Shown here: positions 12,560 through 23,639 of the stretch, piece after piece
How positions within the stretch are numbered: position 1 is the stretch's first letter
How the letters are laid out: each line of letters begins with the position of its first letter
Notes under the pieces: model-generated
Seen by the model: only the letters and a program-made list of their open reading frames with translations
The model's database searches: none
What the model was told of the DNA's origin: nothing
Position numbers and translations under genes: made by a program
Source of the DNA: Pinus tabuliformis
Taxonomy: Eukaryota; Streptophyta; Pinopsida; Pinales; Pinaceae
Assembly (NCBI GenBank): GCA_031772625.1
Contig: CM062814.1
Location: forward strand, 822,934,757 to 822,998,756
Direction of reading: 5' to 3'
Length of the DNA stretch: 64,000 nucleotides

Positions 12560-12980
12560 TCCGAGATGTGGGTAAAGGGCTCCCCGCTACAGTTCATTGT
12601 CGATAGCGGGAGCCAAAAGAACCTCATTTCGGTAGAGGTCATGAAGCAATTGGGCTTACCAACCACAACACATCCACAACCGTACACCATCGGGTGGCTT
12701 CACCAAGGATGGATCTTTGCGTGTGCCAGCAGTGTCGCCTTCCATTCAACATCAACCCCTTCAAGGATGAGGTATTGTGTGACATTGCTCCCCTTGAAGT
12801 TTGTGATGTATTATTATGACAACCATACTTGTGGAAGTGACATGTTGTGTATGAATCAAGGCGCTGTGCTGTTATTGTTACATTGGGAAATAAGTTGTAC
12901 AGGATACCAGAGGTAGCACCGCCTACCGCCATATCTTTGGTTACTACAAAACAATGCATTAAGCTCATTTCCAAAACCAG
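12560..12980 (+). pseudogene. A2 aspartic protease
   Basis: The translation gives 'LQFIVDSGSQKNLISVEVMK', the retropepsin active-site block, and then 'QLGLPTTTHPQPYTIGWL'. A similar block occurs in A1. It would cut the gag-pol polyprotein. It sits between gag and RT in normal order. Broken fossil. Confidence 0.8.
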
Positions 12981-13089
12981 GAAATTTGTTTTCCTGATGA
13001 TACGCCCTCAAGGAAAGAAGAAGATGGTGGCCACGACCTCCAGACAAGGCCCCTCTGCACGACAACTACAGATGGATAAGGTTGTGGAG

Positions 13090-14420
13090 GAGTACGAGGA
13101 CATCTTCACCACCCCCGCAAGGGTTCCTCTGCACTGTCAGGTCAAGCACTCCATCGATCTGACCCCAGGTGCACCGCTACCCAATGGACCAATCTATCGG
13201 TGCTCCGTTCTGGAGAACGATGAAATCAAGAGGCAGATTCAGGAGCTGTTGCAGAAAGGTCACATCCATCTGAGTTCATCACCTTGTGGGAGCCCGATCG
13301 TGTTGGTACAGAAGAAGGATGGGACTTGGAGACTCTGTATTGACTATTGGGTGCTGAACAAGATCATTGTCTGTAATAGGTACCCGATCCCACGGATTGA
13401 TGACCTCCTCGACCAACTAAAGGGGGAAAAATATTTCAGCAAGATCGATTAGAAGTCAGGATATCACCAAGTACCAATCAAACCCTCTGATGTGTGGAAG
13501 AGTGCCTTCAAAGCTAAGGAGGGCCTTTTTGAATAGTTGGTTATGCCTTTCGGATTGACGAATGCTCCTGCAACCTTCATGAGGCTAATGGATGACATCT
13601 TGCAAACATTCACCAACTCATTTGTAGTGGTATACTTGGATGACATTCTAATCTTCAGCCAGAGTTGGGAAGAGCACCTCCACCACATCCGACAGGTTCT
13701 CCAAACACTGCGACAACACAAGCTATGTGCCAATTCAGAGAAATGCACTTTTGGCATGACCCAGGTTCAGTATCTAAGATACATTATTGATGAACAGGGG
13801 GTGCATGTGGATCCAGCCAAGATCCAAGTTCGGGATTGGCCATCTCCAACCACTCTAACAGAGCTCCACAACTTTCTAGGTCTTGCAAACTTCTACCGCA
13901 GGTTCGTGTTGGGGTTTTCTCATATCAATGGCCCTTGAGTCAAGTCACCAAGGGAGGAGCGAAAGAAAAATTCTTTTGGTCTAAATCTCAACAGAAGGCA
14001 TTCACAGAGTTGAAAGATCACCTCTACACGACACCAGTGCTCGCATTACCAGATTTGCAACAACCATTTGAGGTCGAGACATATGCCTCTAACTATGCTA
14101 TTAGGGCAGTCCTTACTCAACACGGGTATCCAGTGGCATATCACAGTAAGACACTTTCAGACACAGTCTAGAAGTATCCCACTTATGACAAAGAGATGTA
14201 TTCCATTGTGCAGGCCTGCCGACAATGGAAGCATTACATTTTGGGGAAGGAAACGGTCATCCACACAGACCACTGACCCGTGCAGTTCATACAGACCCAA
14301 GGGAAATTCCAGAATGATCGCCATCAAAAGTGCTCTACATACCTGCAACAGTTCCATTTGAATATCAAGTATAAGAAGGGTAGCACCAATAATGTTGCAG
14401 ATTGCCTCAGTCGACCATCG
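13090..14420 (+). pseudogene. A2 reverse transcriptase and RNase H
   Basis: RT blocks are '[20 protein letters not shown]', '[12 protein letters not shown]', '[20 protein letters not shown]', '[20 protein letters not shown]' and the catalytic '[15 protein letters not shown]' near 13.63 kb. '[18 protein letters not shown]' marks the connection near 13.85 kb, and RNase H-like sequence with 'AYHSKTLSD' follows near 14.15 kb. This order defines Gypsy. Broken fossil. Confidence 0.88.
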
Positions 14421-14519
14421 ATCATGGCGTTAACCACCGTACTCAACTCTTGTGGGCACGAGACTTCTGATTGGCCACTTCTCTACAAAAGCAACCCAGA
14501 ATTCAGCCACACATACTAG

Positions 14520-15940
14520 ACACTCTTGGAGGGTCGAAATGTTCCAGATTTTCACTTCCAGGATGCCTTGTTATGCCACCTGGGTCACCTTTGTGTTCCT
14601 TCAAGCGAGAGTGCCAAGATGATTTGGGAAGCACACTACAGTCGGGCTGATGGGCATTTCAGGGTCGAGAAAATGGTGGTAGTACTGCAAAATTATTTCT
14701 ATTGGCTGAATCTTCGACAGGATGTCGGGAAGTACATCATATCATGTACTGCCTGTGCCATTGCCAAACCGACCATCAAGAAGCAAGGCCTCTATACCCC
14801 GTTGCCTACCCCTAGTCGACCTTGCGAATCCATCTCCATGGATTACATGTCAGGCTTTCCTTCCACTAAGCATGGAAATGACTGTGTTTTTGTGGTCGTC
14901 AACAGGTTCTCGAAGATGGCCATTATGGCGATCTGCAAGAAGAATATCACAGCAGAAGCCACTGCTAAACTCTTCTTTGAACGAGTGTGGGTGCACTTTG
15001 GGATCCCATAGTCTATCATCTCAGATCGGGACAGTCGGTTCCTCAGTACATTTTGGTCCAATCTCTGGTCAATGCTCGACACCAAACTCACTAAGTCCAC
15101 AGCCTTCCATCCTCAAACTGATGGCCAGACAGAGGTTGTCAACATGATGATTGTACACATTCTGTGCATGTACAACTCAAAGCATCCACGCACATGGGAT
15201 GAGACCCTCCCTATGTTCAGCACAGCTAAAACCAAGCTCTTCATAGCTCGACTGGCCACAACCCTTTTCAGGTGGGCTTGGGATTCCAGCCACTATGCCC
15301 CATTGATGTGGCCATGCCACTTGTAGCTACTCACACAGATTCGGCTCATGTCCAGTCTGAAACAGACAAGGCAACCAACTTCATTGAGCACATCCAACAT
15401 ATTCGCCAGTAGGTCCATGACATTCTGGAGAAATCAAATGCCAAGTAAAAGCAGCGACATGATCAACATCGGGTGCCACACAAGTTTCAGTTGGGCGACA
15501 AAGTCTGGTTGCATTTGAAAAAGGAACGCCTTAATGAAGCCTATCGGAAACTGAGACCACTCTGATATGGTCCTTACACCATTACTAAGGTTGTGGGAGA
15601 CAATGCATTTGAGCTCAGCATTCCCCCATTCCTTGGCCTGCACCCAGTGTTCAATGTGGACCGCCTTCGGCCATACTTTCCACCATTACTAGACACATCT
15701 GACATTGCAGAACAGCTCACACCGACAGAATTAAATCCAGATTACATGGAACAAGCTACAATTGATCGGATCATGGACACAAAGATCAAGAACACTCGCC
15801 AACAAAATATCCAACTGTATTGAGTTGTCAAAGCAGGCCACCTCCTTCACCAGGGCAAGTGGCTCACCAGGGACCAAGTTGAGCAGAAGTTTCCTCATCT
15901 CATGGAGGAACTCAACGCAATGGGGACCATTGCTTCCTAA
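14520..15940 (+). pseudogene. A2 integrase with chromodomain-like tail
   Basis: The zinc-binding N-terminus ('LCHLGHLCVPS', 'AHYSRADGHFRVEKM', 'CTACAIAKP') covers about 14.55-14.78 kb. The catalytic core follows with 'ISMDYMSGFPSTKHGNDCVF', 'FFERVWVHFGIP' and 'STAFHPQTDGQTEVVN'. The C-terminal module 'GLHPVFNVDRLRPYF' lies near 15.64 kb. The last 200 bases ('IDRIMDTKIKN', then 'FPHLMEELN') are placed and spaced like a degenerate chromodomain. Broken fossil. Confidence 0.83.
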
Positions 15941-15951
15941 GGAGGGAGGAA
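15941..15951 (+). promoter_or_regulatory. Polypurine tract of A2
   Basis: GGAGGGAGGAA directly abuts the 3' LTR. This is the plus-strand primer site for element replication. Confidence 0.85.
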
Positions 15952-16573
15952 TGATCTAGGTGGATATTGGTGGCCACCTTCCAAGTCCACTTGGACCCCC
16001 ACCATTTTTTCTCTCAGCATTTTCAGTTTCCTTAATTGTAGCACAACTTACTATTTTTAGCAATTTTTCTGGTCTTGAACTTTCGTATCCGTTTTGAGGC
16101 CCTAAACAACGTTTTTTGGGAAAACTGGGAGCAACATGGGTCCATGGACCGATGTTGCTCTTCCCAAAGTTGTAGTTCTCAGATAGATCTTTCTAACAAG
16201 ATATTGTGCACGTCAAATGGAGATCATATGCCAAAGTTATGACCCAGGGAAGTTGATGTACCAATTTACCCAAACGGGGCCCACAGTTTGGCGTTTCATC
16301 TTCTAGGGTTAGGTTTTTAGATGTTTAGGGTTTTCCATTATTTCTCAACAATAAATAGGCCTTCGAGCCTCATTGTAAGATAATTCAGAGGCATGTAGCT
16401 GCCACGTCTCTTCTCAGAGATAAGCTACCATCGCCCTAGATGGTTTATTTCCATTACTGTTTGTAAGCATATTTCAATATTTTACATTAATGAAATGAAG
16501 TATTATTTCCGCTGCATATCTGTGTTTATGGTTATCTCTGTAATTTGTTGCGTTCCTATTTAAATCCGGATCA
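15952..16573 (+). repeat. 3' LTR of A2
   Basis: 622 bp, TGATC to GATCA. It aligns end to end with 10707-11330 and is followed by target duplication ATATA. Confidence 0.92.
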
Positions 16574-17239
16574 ATATACCATATATATGATATGGTTCTT
16601 TAACCAAACCCCTCGGCACAATCAACATTTGCAACATGGCACATCATATATTAATTTTTGGGCAGATATGTTTATATAGCCGGTGGTCAGCAGAGCCACA
16701 GACATGTGACATTTTCCCTGGCAATGACATGTGATAACGTTAAGTTTGGAACTCATTGTATCGAATATCAACTTTTTCGGAGGGTTTGGTGGACCGCCGC
16801 TCCTGGAGGTTCCACCAACCCTTCTCCCCATCCATAATACAATTCAAATTGAAATATAAATGTTTTCCATATCATTTAAAAGCCTGACCCATGGGTTGTT
16901 GGAAGGATTTTGTGCTATGGAATGAGAGGTCGTAGGTTCGGGCCCAACCTGCCCATCCGACCTCTGTTGACTTTGACCACCACATTGATTTTAACCACCT
17001 GCATTCACTTTGACCACCATGTGTCGCTCTGAGAGACTGCCACTTGGCATGCAAGGCTCATTTTTTTACTTGTTTGCCATAAACTTCAGAGTGCATTTTC
17101 TCCTTCATACGAAGGCCATTTTTGAAACCAAATATACTGTCGGAATCAGCATGACGAGATCTTCAACTTGGTGCTAGTTTTGCGAGCATATGAGACTTTT
17201 AAACTTTGAGCATTTTGAGGATCCTCCTAGATCAGAAAG

Positions 17240-17395
17240 GAAATAAATTCCAATCCAAGGAGATTCCAGTCAGGGGGAAAGAAGAAGGGCTTGTCGAAGA
17301 TTAAATGTTTTTACTGTCATGAGCTGGGACACTATGCCACGAAATGTCCGCACAAGAATGCCGACAAGAATCCCTCACGAGGAGAGACAGGTTAA
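17240..17395 (+). pseudogene. C gag zinc knuckle (second part of gag)
   Basis: Directly after the A1 insertion the translation gives a basic stretch and 'CFYCHELGHYATKCP', a CX2CX4HX4C RNA-binding knuckle typical of the end of Copia gag. It continues the element interrupted at 4137. Fossil. Confidence 0.8.
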
Positions 17396-17419
17396 GCTCT
17401 TGCTTCACAATTCGAGTTG

Positions 17420-17770
17420 GAATTCACCCTCATTTCTTGCATGGTGGCATCGGTGATGCGTAGTGTGTGGTATCTAGATAGTGGAGCGTCATTCCATATG
17501 ATCGACAACAACAACAAAAATCCAGTGACTTGGAGGAGAAGGACCTCCGGATGCACATCGAAATGGGAGATGATGGAAGGTATAGCGCAACCAACAACGG
17601 TATTGTTACTTTTCAGAGGGAGACTGTTTCTCTTGTCACATTAAAATATGTCATGTATATTCTGGGTCTAAAGAAGAATTTAGTTTCAGTTGCTATGTTG
17701 GAGGACCATGGCTACGATGTGATATTTAGCAAAGGAAAGGCTTTCCTTTGTCACATAGCCATAGGATAAG
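17420..17770 (+). pseudogene. C aspartic protease
   Basis: 'VWYLDSGASFHM' is the Copia retropepsin motif (D-S-G-A-S followed by H). Downstream, 'VMYILGLKKNLVSVAMLEDH' and 'GYDVIFSKGKAFL' are the standard Copia protease/linker blocks. The protease lies right after the zinc knuckle. Broken fossil. Confidence 0.85.
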
Positions 17771-17799
17771 TGAAGTGGGTCATGGTTCGGGTGAAGAAC

Positions 17800-18560
17800 C
17801 TCTACAAATTGGATGTAGAAGATTGTGCAACATTGAGCACAAAAGTAAAGAAGGTGCTGATCTGAGACATCGGTGAATTATGACATAGAATATTGGGCCA
17901 TCTTCACCATGGAGATTTGAAGATCATGCAACAGATTTCTACAGGACTTACCAAGGGTGCATTAGAGCAGAGAGATACATGCAAAGGGTGTACAATGGGG
18001 AAGTACACCAAAACCACCTTTAATGATAAGGACAATTGAGCACAAGCAATCCTTGAAAGAGTTCACTCAGTTGTGTGTGGACCATTCTCGACAACCTCCA
18101 CAGCCAAGCATAGGTATTGTGTAATATTTGTAGATGATATCTCACATAAGTGTTAAATTTTCTACGTGCTGAATTTTCTTCATGCAGAAGAGAGATCAGA
18201 TGTTCTCTAAATTTTGTGAATTAAAGCACTTTTTTAGAAAGACACTGGCATGAAAGTGAAGGCTCTCAGGAGCAATAACGGTGGAGAGTATGTGTCGAAT
18301 GAGTTCAAGAACTTCTATGCATCAGAAGGCATTCAACGAGAGTTAATAACACACCATAACCTACAACAAAATGGTGTGGATGAGAGGAAGAACAAAAGTA
18401 TTATGGGAGCTGCACGGGCGATGTTACATGATTAAGGCCTACCGTTGCACTTGTGGGCTGAAGCATGAAACACAATTGTATATGTGCAGAACATGAGTCC
18501 TCATTGGATTCTTCAGATGCGTACACCAGAAGAATATTTTCAGGTAAGAAACCAGATGTG
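17800..18560 (+). pseudogene. C integrase (GAG-pre-integrase plus core)
   Basis: The zinc-binding region ends in 'CKGCTMGKYTK' near 17.98 kb. The catalytic core follows with 'ALRSNNGGEYVSNEFKNFYA', 'GIQRELITHHNLQQNGVDER' and 'SIMGAARAMLHD' over 18.25-18.43 kb, then 'FRIFGSSFYCHVTKDARK' and 'GIFVGYTDTPHNYRVYLP' up to 18.68 kb. Integrase upstream of reverse transcriptase is the hallmark of Copia. Broken fossil. Confidence 0.85.
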
Positions 18561-18999
18561 GCACACTTCAGGATCTTTGGTTCATCATTTTATTGTCATG
18601 TTACTAAGGATGCAAGGAAAAATATAGAGCCAACAACTAAGCTGGGCATATTTGTGGGGTACACTGATACACCTCACAACTATCGAGTGTACCTTCCATC
18701 TCACAAGATGACAGTTGTTCATAGAGATGTGAAGTTCGATGAAGAGAAGGCCATGAGACATTCCCTTGAGAGGGAGCTTCAATTACATGTAGATGATGAG
18801 CTTTTAGCTCCAATGGAAGAACCTTAGGATGATGTGGAGAAACCACATGCATAGGAGTAGAGAGTGGAAGAACCCACTCATGCAGAGACATCCAAAGATG
18901 GAAGGAAGCGCACCAAAGAAGCTGACAGATGGATGCATGATGCTAGAGAGAATGTGGGGGCACCCACATCACAGCGCAGGTAAAGGAGGCCACCAGATT

Positions 19000-19957
19000 A
19001 GTACACTAGATACTTAGCTCTGATGAGAGAGAGTGTAGAGATTGAGCCATCCTCACTCGAGGAAGTAGTGCAGCAACCAATAAGGGTTGATGCCATGGTA
19101 GAGGAGTATGACTCCATTATCAGAAATAGTGTTTGGGAAGTAGTCCCAAGACCAGCAGACAAGTCAGTGTGAGTTCTAGATGGCTTTACAAGGTAAAGCA
19201 AGCAATATATGGGAGTATCGAGAAACACAAGGCCAAATTTGTGGCCAGAGGGTTCTCTCAGGTGGAGGGAATTGATTACGAGGAGACCTTTGCTCTAGTA
19301 GTAAGGTACTCTTAATAAGATCTATTCTAGCACTTTCAGCGCGGATGGGATGGAAGATACATCAGATGGATGTGAAGACAAAATTCCTCAATAGAGTGAA
19401 TGAGGAAGAGATGTACATTGAGCAGTTGGAAGGATTTGAGACCTTCAATAGTGAGTCACATGTGTGCATACTCAAGCGAGCATTGTATGGATTGAAACAA
19501 GCACCCCGTGCTTAGTACACTAGGATTAACAACTATTTCACCAAGTTGGGCTTCACCAAAAGTGAAGAAGATGCAAACCTTTACCATATTATGGTTAAAT
19601 GTAAGTTATTTATTATAGTATTATATGTCGATGATTGAATCCTAACAAGTGTTGAGAAGTTGGTAAAATCTTGCTAAGAGGATCTTGCAAGAGAATTCAA
19701 GATGAAGGACCTGGGGCTCATGCATTATTTCCTTGGTATGATGGCAAGGAGATGAGGAATTGTTTGTCTTTCAGGGCAAGTAAGCCAACCAGATACTGAA
19801 GAAGTTCCACATGGAGAGTAGCAAACCCATGGAGACTCCTCTAGCAAGGAATTGGAGGAAGGAAGATGCTACTTCACGTGAAATAGTGGAGGCTACTATT
19901 TATAGGCAGCTTGTGGGTTCACTTATGTATTTGGTGAACACATAACCAAACATATAT
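19000..19957 (+). pseudogene. C reverse transcriptase, up to the B insertion
   Basis: Copia RT blocks are visible: 'SRWLYKVKQA', 'KHKAKFVARGFSQVEGIDYE', 'IHQMDVKT', 'MYIEQLEGFE', 'ALYGLKQAPR' and a catalytic 'YVDD' near 19.63 kb. 'MKDLGLMHYFLGM' follows near 19.71 kb and 'PMETPLA' near 19.83 kb. The sequence is then interrupted by B at 19958. Broken fossil. Confidence 0.87.
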
Positions 19958-20290
19958 TGTTATGAAACCAACTCAAGAAAAGATAGAAAATATAGATCAA
20001 CACCTTAGAATTCAGCCTCTTCAAGGGGGCAACCTCCTTTACATTACATAAATGAACAATTCTTCGATGATTCAAATGACAAAACCTCCTTTCTATATAT
20101 AGGAGTCTAAGGAGTCACAATATAACCCAGCCGACCTAACAATAATAATATAAAGCCACAAAAATAACAATAGAGGGATTCTATGGGGCACAGTAATAAC
20201 AATATGGGGATAATAGGGGCACAACAATATTAATAAGGGGTGCAACTACAATATTAATGGGGTAATCACTAGTATTATAGGGACCCAACA
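19958..20290 (-). repeat. 3' LTR of B
   Basis: 333 bp, from TGTTATG to ACCCAACA on the plus strand. The inward flank 'tgcccctctcctt' read on the minus strand is the polypurine tract. A palindromic 'ctatatatag' near 20093 is a candidate TATA box. Confidence 0.94.
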
Positions 20291-20319
20291 TGCCCCTCTC
20301 CTTCAAAAAAGTGTTGTCC

Positions 20320-20465
20320 TCAACGCTTGAGTAGTTCTGGATGCTTTTGTATAAAATTCTCATCCTCCCATGTGGAATCTTCAGTGGATAAGTTCTTCCA
20401 CTTGATAAGATACTCCGAAATTGATCGATTTCGTAGCTGTCGAGTTCTTGTTTCTGTGGTTGCTT
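20320..20465 (-). pseudogene. B chromodomain
   Basis: The minus-strand translation ends with 'YLIKWKNLSTEDSTWEDENF' and 'HPEL', the classical chromodomain fold signature (Y-L-[IV]-K-W-K ... T-W-E). It is fused to the C-terminus of integrase. In chromoviruses this module is known to bind modified histones and steer insertion into heterochromatin. Fossil. Confidence 0.9.
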
Positions 20466-20519
20466 CCGGTTCCAATATAATTTTTCCTTCCTCATCAAGT
20501 TCTGGAAATATTGTTTGAA

Positions 20520-21830
20520 CTGGGAGCTTGTCGCCTATAACCTTCTTTAAACATGAAACATGGAAAACTGGGTGCAATCCAGAAGCTGCAGGAAGCTCCA
20601 ATTTGTATGCCATATTACCAATCTTTTGCAACACCTTGTATGGACCATAATACTTTGGTGATAATTTATTATCCTTCTTAGCTTTCTTGAGGGACATTTG
20701 CTTATATGGTTGTAGCCGTAGGAATACCCAATCACCTACATCAAAACTTCTTTCGCTGTGATGTTGATCTACCTGTTGTTTCATTTTATTTTGTGACAAC
20801 ATGAGGTTATCCTTTAAGAGTTGGAGGACTTATTGTTGATGTTCGATGTGATGTTCCACTGCTTGAACCTTAGAATTTTCTCTTAAATATGATGTGATGG
20901 ATGGTAGCTGATATCCATAAAGTGCCATAAATGGGGTCATTTTTTTTGCTGTATGGAAGGAAGTGTTATACCACCATTCAGCTAGAGGCAACCATTTGAC
21001 CCATTGTGTCTATTTATCATATACAAAGCAACGAATATATCCTTCCAAACATTTGTTTACTATCTTAGTTTGCCCATCAGATTGAGGATGATAAGATGAG
21101 CTATGAGCTAACTGAGTACCAAGACAAGAAAATAATTTTGTCCAAAAATTTCCAGTGAAAATGGGATCTCTGTCACTTACAATAATCTTTGGGTTTCCAT
21201 GTAGCTTTTGAATTGTTTCCATAAATGCAGTAGATACTGTACTGGCTTTAAATGGATGTGATCATGCACAAAAGTGTGCATACTTGGTAAGTCTGTCAAC
21301 TACCACCATGATGACACTCTTTCCCTCAGACTTGGGTAAACCTGTGATAAAATCCATTGAAACCTCCTCCCAATGTTGGCTTGGAATGGATAAAGGTTGT
21401 AATAGACCTAGGGTCTTAATTGTTTCAACTTTATTTTGTTGGCAAACCAAACATTCCGCCACAAACTTTTGAATATCTGATTTAAGGCCATCCCAAAAAA
21501 ATTCCTTCTTAACCCTGTGGTAAGTTTTTAAAAAATCCTGAGTGCCCTCCTAAGGGAGAAGTGTGCAATTCCATAAGAATATTTTGTTTTAGTTGGGAAT
21601 TCTTACAGAGGTATAAACAATCTTTGTACCATAAAGAACCATTTTTCCAGCTAAATGTATCAGACGTACTGGAATCTTGTTGTAACTTTCGAATAAGTGC
21701 CCACACTTCTTCGTCATTCTTCCATGCCTCCCTTGCTTCGTTTATCCAATCTGGTTGGATAATAGAAATGGTGCACAACAATGCTTCCACGTCCTCATCC
21801 TTTCTTGAGAGTGCATCTGCCACCACATTT
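20520..21830 (-). pseudogene. B integrase
   Basis: The HHCC N-terminus runs over about 21.58-21.42 kb ('LHTSPLGGHSGFFK', then 'CLVCQQNK'). The core contains 'VSMDFITGLPKSEGKSVIMV' (near 21.33 kb), 'IVSDRDPIFTGNFWTKLF' (near 21.15 kb) and 'SSYHPQSDGQTKIVN'. The C-terminal GPY-like module 'LSPKYYGPYKVLQKIGNMAY' lies near 20.62 kb, followed by 'GLHPVFHVSCLKK'. Broken fossil. Confidence 0.9.
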
Positions 21831-21839
21831 TACTTCCCT

Positions 21840-23620
21840 TTTTTGTAGATGATTTCAAAGTCATAACCCAACATCTTTGTAACCCACTTTTGTTGCTCTT
21901 CAGAGGATAATCTTTGTTCTAAAAAGTATTTAAGGCTATCATGATCTGTTTTTACCTCGAAGTGTCTTCCCATTAGGTAGGGTCACCATTTCTTAAGTGC
22001 ATGGAGTATTGCCAACATTTCCTTCTCATAAATAGCTTTGTGTAAAAGCTTTCCCTTGATTGGACGACTTTCAAAATCAATGGGTCTTTCATCTTGCATT
22101 AAAACAGCACCAATTCCATTTCCTAAAGCATCACATTCCACAATAAAGGTTTTTGTGAAGTCTGGTGTAGCTAAGACCGGTGCTTGGCACATTGCCTCTT
22201 CAAGATGTTCGATGGCCTTTATTGCTTTTGGAGTCCATGAAAATGCATCTTTCTTCAATAATGTTGTTAGAGGTGCTGCTATTCTCCCATAATTCTTAAC
22301 AAACTTGCGATAATATCCTGTCAACCCAAGAAATCCTCGCAGATGCTTTATGGATGTGGGGATTTTCCATTCCTTAATGCTTTAATTTTGCTAGGGTCTA
22401 CCTTAACTCCTTCATGAGATACAATATGACCCAGATATTCCACCTCTTGTACTCCAAAGAAACATTTGGATCTTTTTGCATATAATTGTTTCTCCTCCAA
22501 TAGTTGTAGCACCCTGTCAACATGTTCAACATGATCCTTCCAAGACTTGTTGTAGATTAGTATATCATCAAAAAATACTAACACAAATTTTCTAAGGAAT
22601 GGTTTGAAAATGGAATTCATCAAACCTTGAAATGTTGAAGGTGCATTGGTAAGGCCAAAAGGCATGACCAAAAATTCATAATGACCCTCATGAGTTCTAA
22701 ATGTTGTTTTCGGAATGTCTTCAGTCTTCATTCTAATTTGATGATATCCTGAACGAAGATCCAATTTGGTGAAGTAAATTGATCCATGCAATTCATCCAG
22801 TAATTCATCAATGACAGGAATGGGAAACTTATCTTTAATAGTGAGCTTGTTGAGCTCCCTATAATCCGGACACATGCGCCATGATCCATCCTTCTTGTGC
22901 ACTAATACTACTGGAGCAGAGAAAGAACTTTGACTTGGTTGAATTATATCAGCCTCTAGCATTTTTGCAACCATATGTTCACTTTCACTCTTTTGGGCAT
23001 AGGGATATCTGTACGGCCTGATGTTTGGAGGAACACTTCCTGGAATTAGATGAATAGCATGATCATGATCACGAATAGGTGGGAGACCTTTGGGAGTCTC
23101 AAATACCTTGGAATGATTGTTCAATACTTTTTGGATATCTGGAGAAATAGATGATTCCAATGTGGAAACATCTAGCGAACATAATTGTGCAATTACACCC
23201 CTTTGTTCCTTTTTTAGAAGCTTTGTCATACCGTTAGAGCTTATTATCTTTCCTGGTTTCCCTGCAATACCCCTTAATTCAACTTCCTTTCCTTCCACAG
23301 AAAATTTCATGAAAAGTTCTTGAAAATTAAAAGCTATTGTACCCAAGGATTGTAGCCATTGGACTCCTAGTACAACAACATCACCTCCCATTGGAATGGA
23401 AAGCATTGGGCTAGTCAATACATATTCTCCCATCAATAGCTTGATATTATGGCACTTTCCAGAGCAATTTATTGTTCCTCCATTTGCAACCATCACTTGA
23501 CACTCTGGTGCTGGATATAAGAAGCAATTCAATTCTTTTGCTACCTTACAATCAATAAAATTGTGGGTACTTCCTGAATCAATCAACACTATTACCTTTT
23601 TCTTCTTGATTTGTCCTTCT
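21840..23620 (-). pseudogene. B protease, reverse transcriptase and RNase H
   Basis: The protease block 'VIVLIDSGSTHNFID' lies near 23.57 kb. RT spans about 23.0-22.4 kb with 'RMCPDYRELNKLTIKD', '[18 protein letters not shown]', '[18 protein letters not shown]', the catalytic 'VLVFFDDILIYNKSW' and 'EVEYLGHIVSHEGVKVDPSK'. RNase H follows at 22.3-21.85 kb with 'FIVECDALGNGIGAVLMQ' and 'YEKEMLAILHALKKW'. All domains are in Gypsy order and unusually well kept. Broken fossil. Confidence 0.92.
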
Positions 23621-23639
23621 ATCTTGATGGTTTGAGGAG

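Larger units (their letters stand above)
10707..16573 (+). mobile_element. Ty3/Gypsy element A2, nested in the LTR of A1
   Basis: A plus-strand Gypsy element of 5.87 kb, flanked by the target duplication ATATA (10702-10706 and 16574-16578). Its LTRs at 10707-11330 and 15952-16573 differ by roughly 6% by eye, mostly transitions. Inside are a primer site, gag, protease, RT, RNase H, integrase, a chromodomain-like tail and a purine tract at 15941-15951. The boundaries are complete but the coding part is broken in several places. A reversed fragment of the same LTR family lies at 39.38-39.79 kb, so the family is dispersed. Confidence 0.94.
4138..17234 (-). mobile_element. Ty3/Gypsy element A1, inserted in C and itself holding A2
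   Basis: A Gypsy-order element on the minus strand, flanked by the duplication GAAAG. Its LTRs lie at 4138-5395 and at 10108-17234, the latter split by A2. The LTRs begin TGATC and end with a GATCA-like sequence. The internal region is about 4.7 kb and runs gag, protease, reverse transcriptase, RNase H, integrase and a chromodomain-like tail. LTR divergence is roughly 10% by eye, so it is younger than C and older than A2. It is broken in many places. Confidence 0.92.
10108..17234 (-). repeat. 5' LTR of A1, split by element A2
   Basis: The two halves, 10108-10706 and 16574-17234, together match the left LTR at 4138-5395 end to end. The join falls in the 'atttaatatatata' stretch, where A2 inserted with duplication ATATA. 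It starts TGATC and ends GATCA at 17234, followed by the A1 target duplication GAAAG. Confidence 0.9.
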
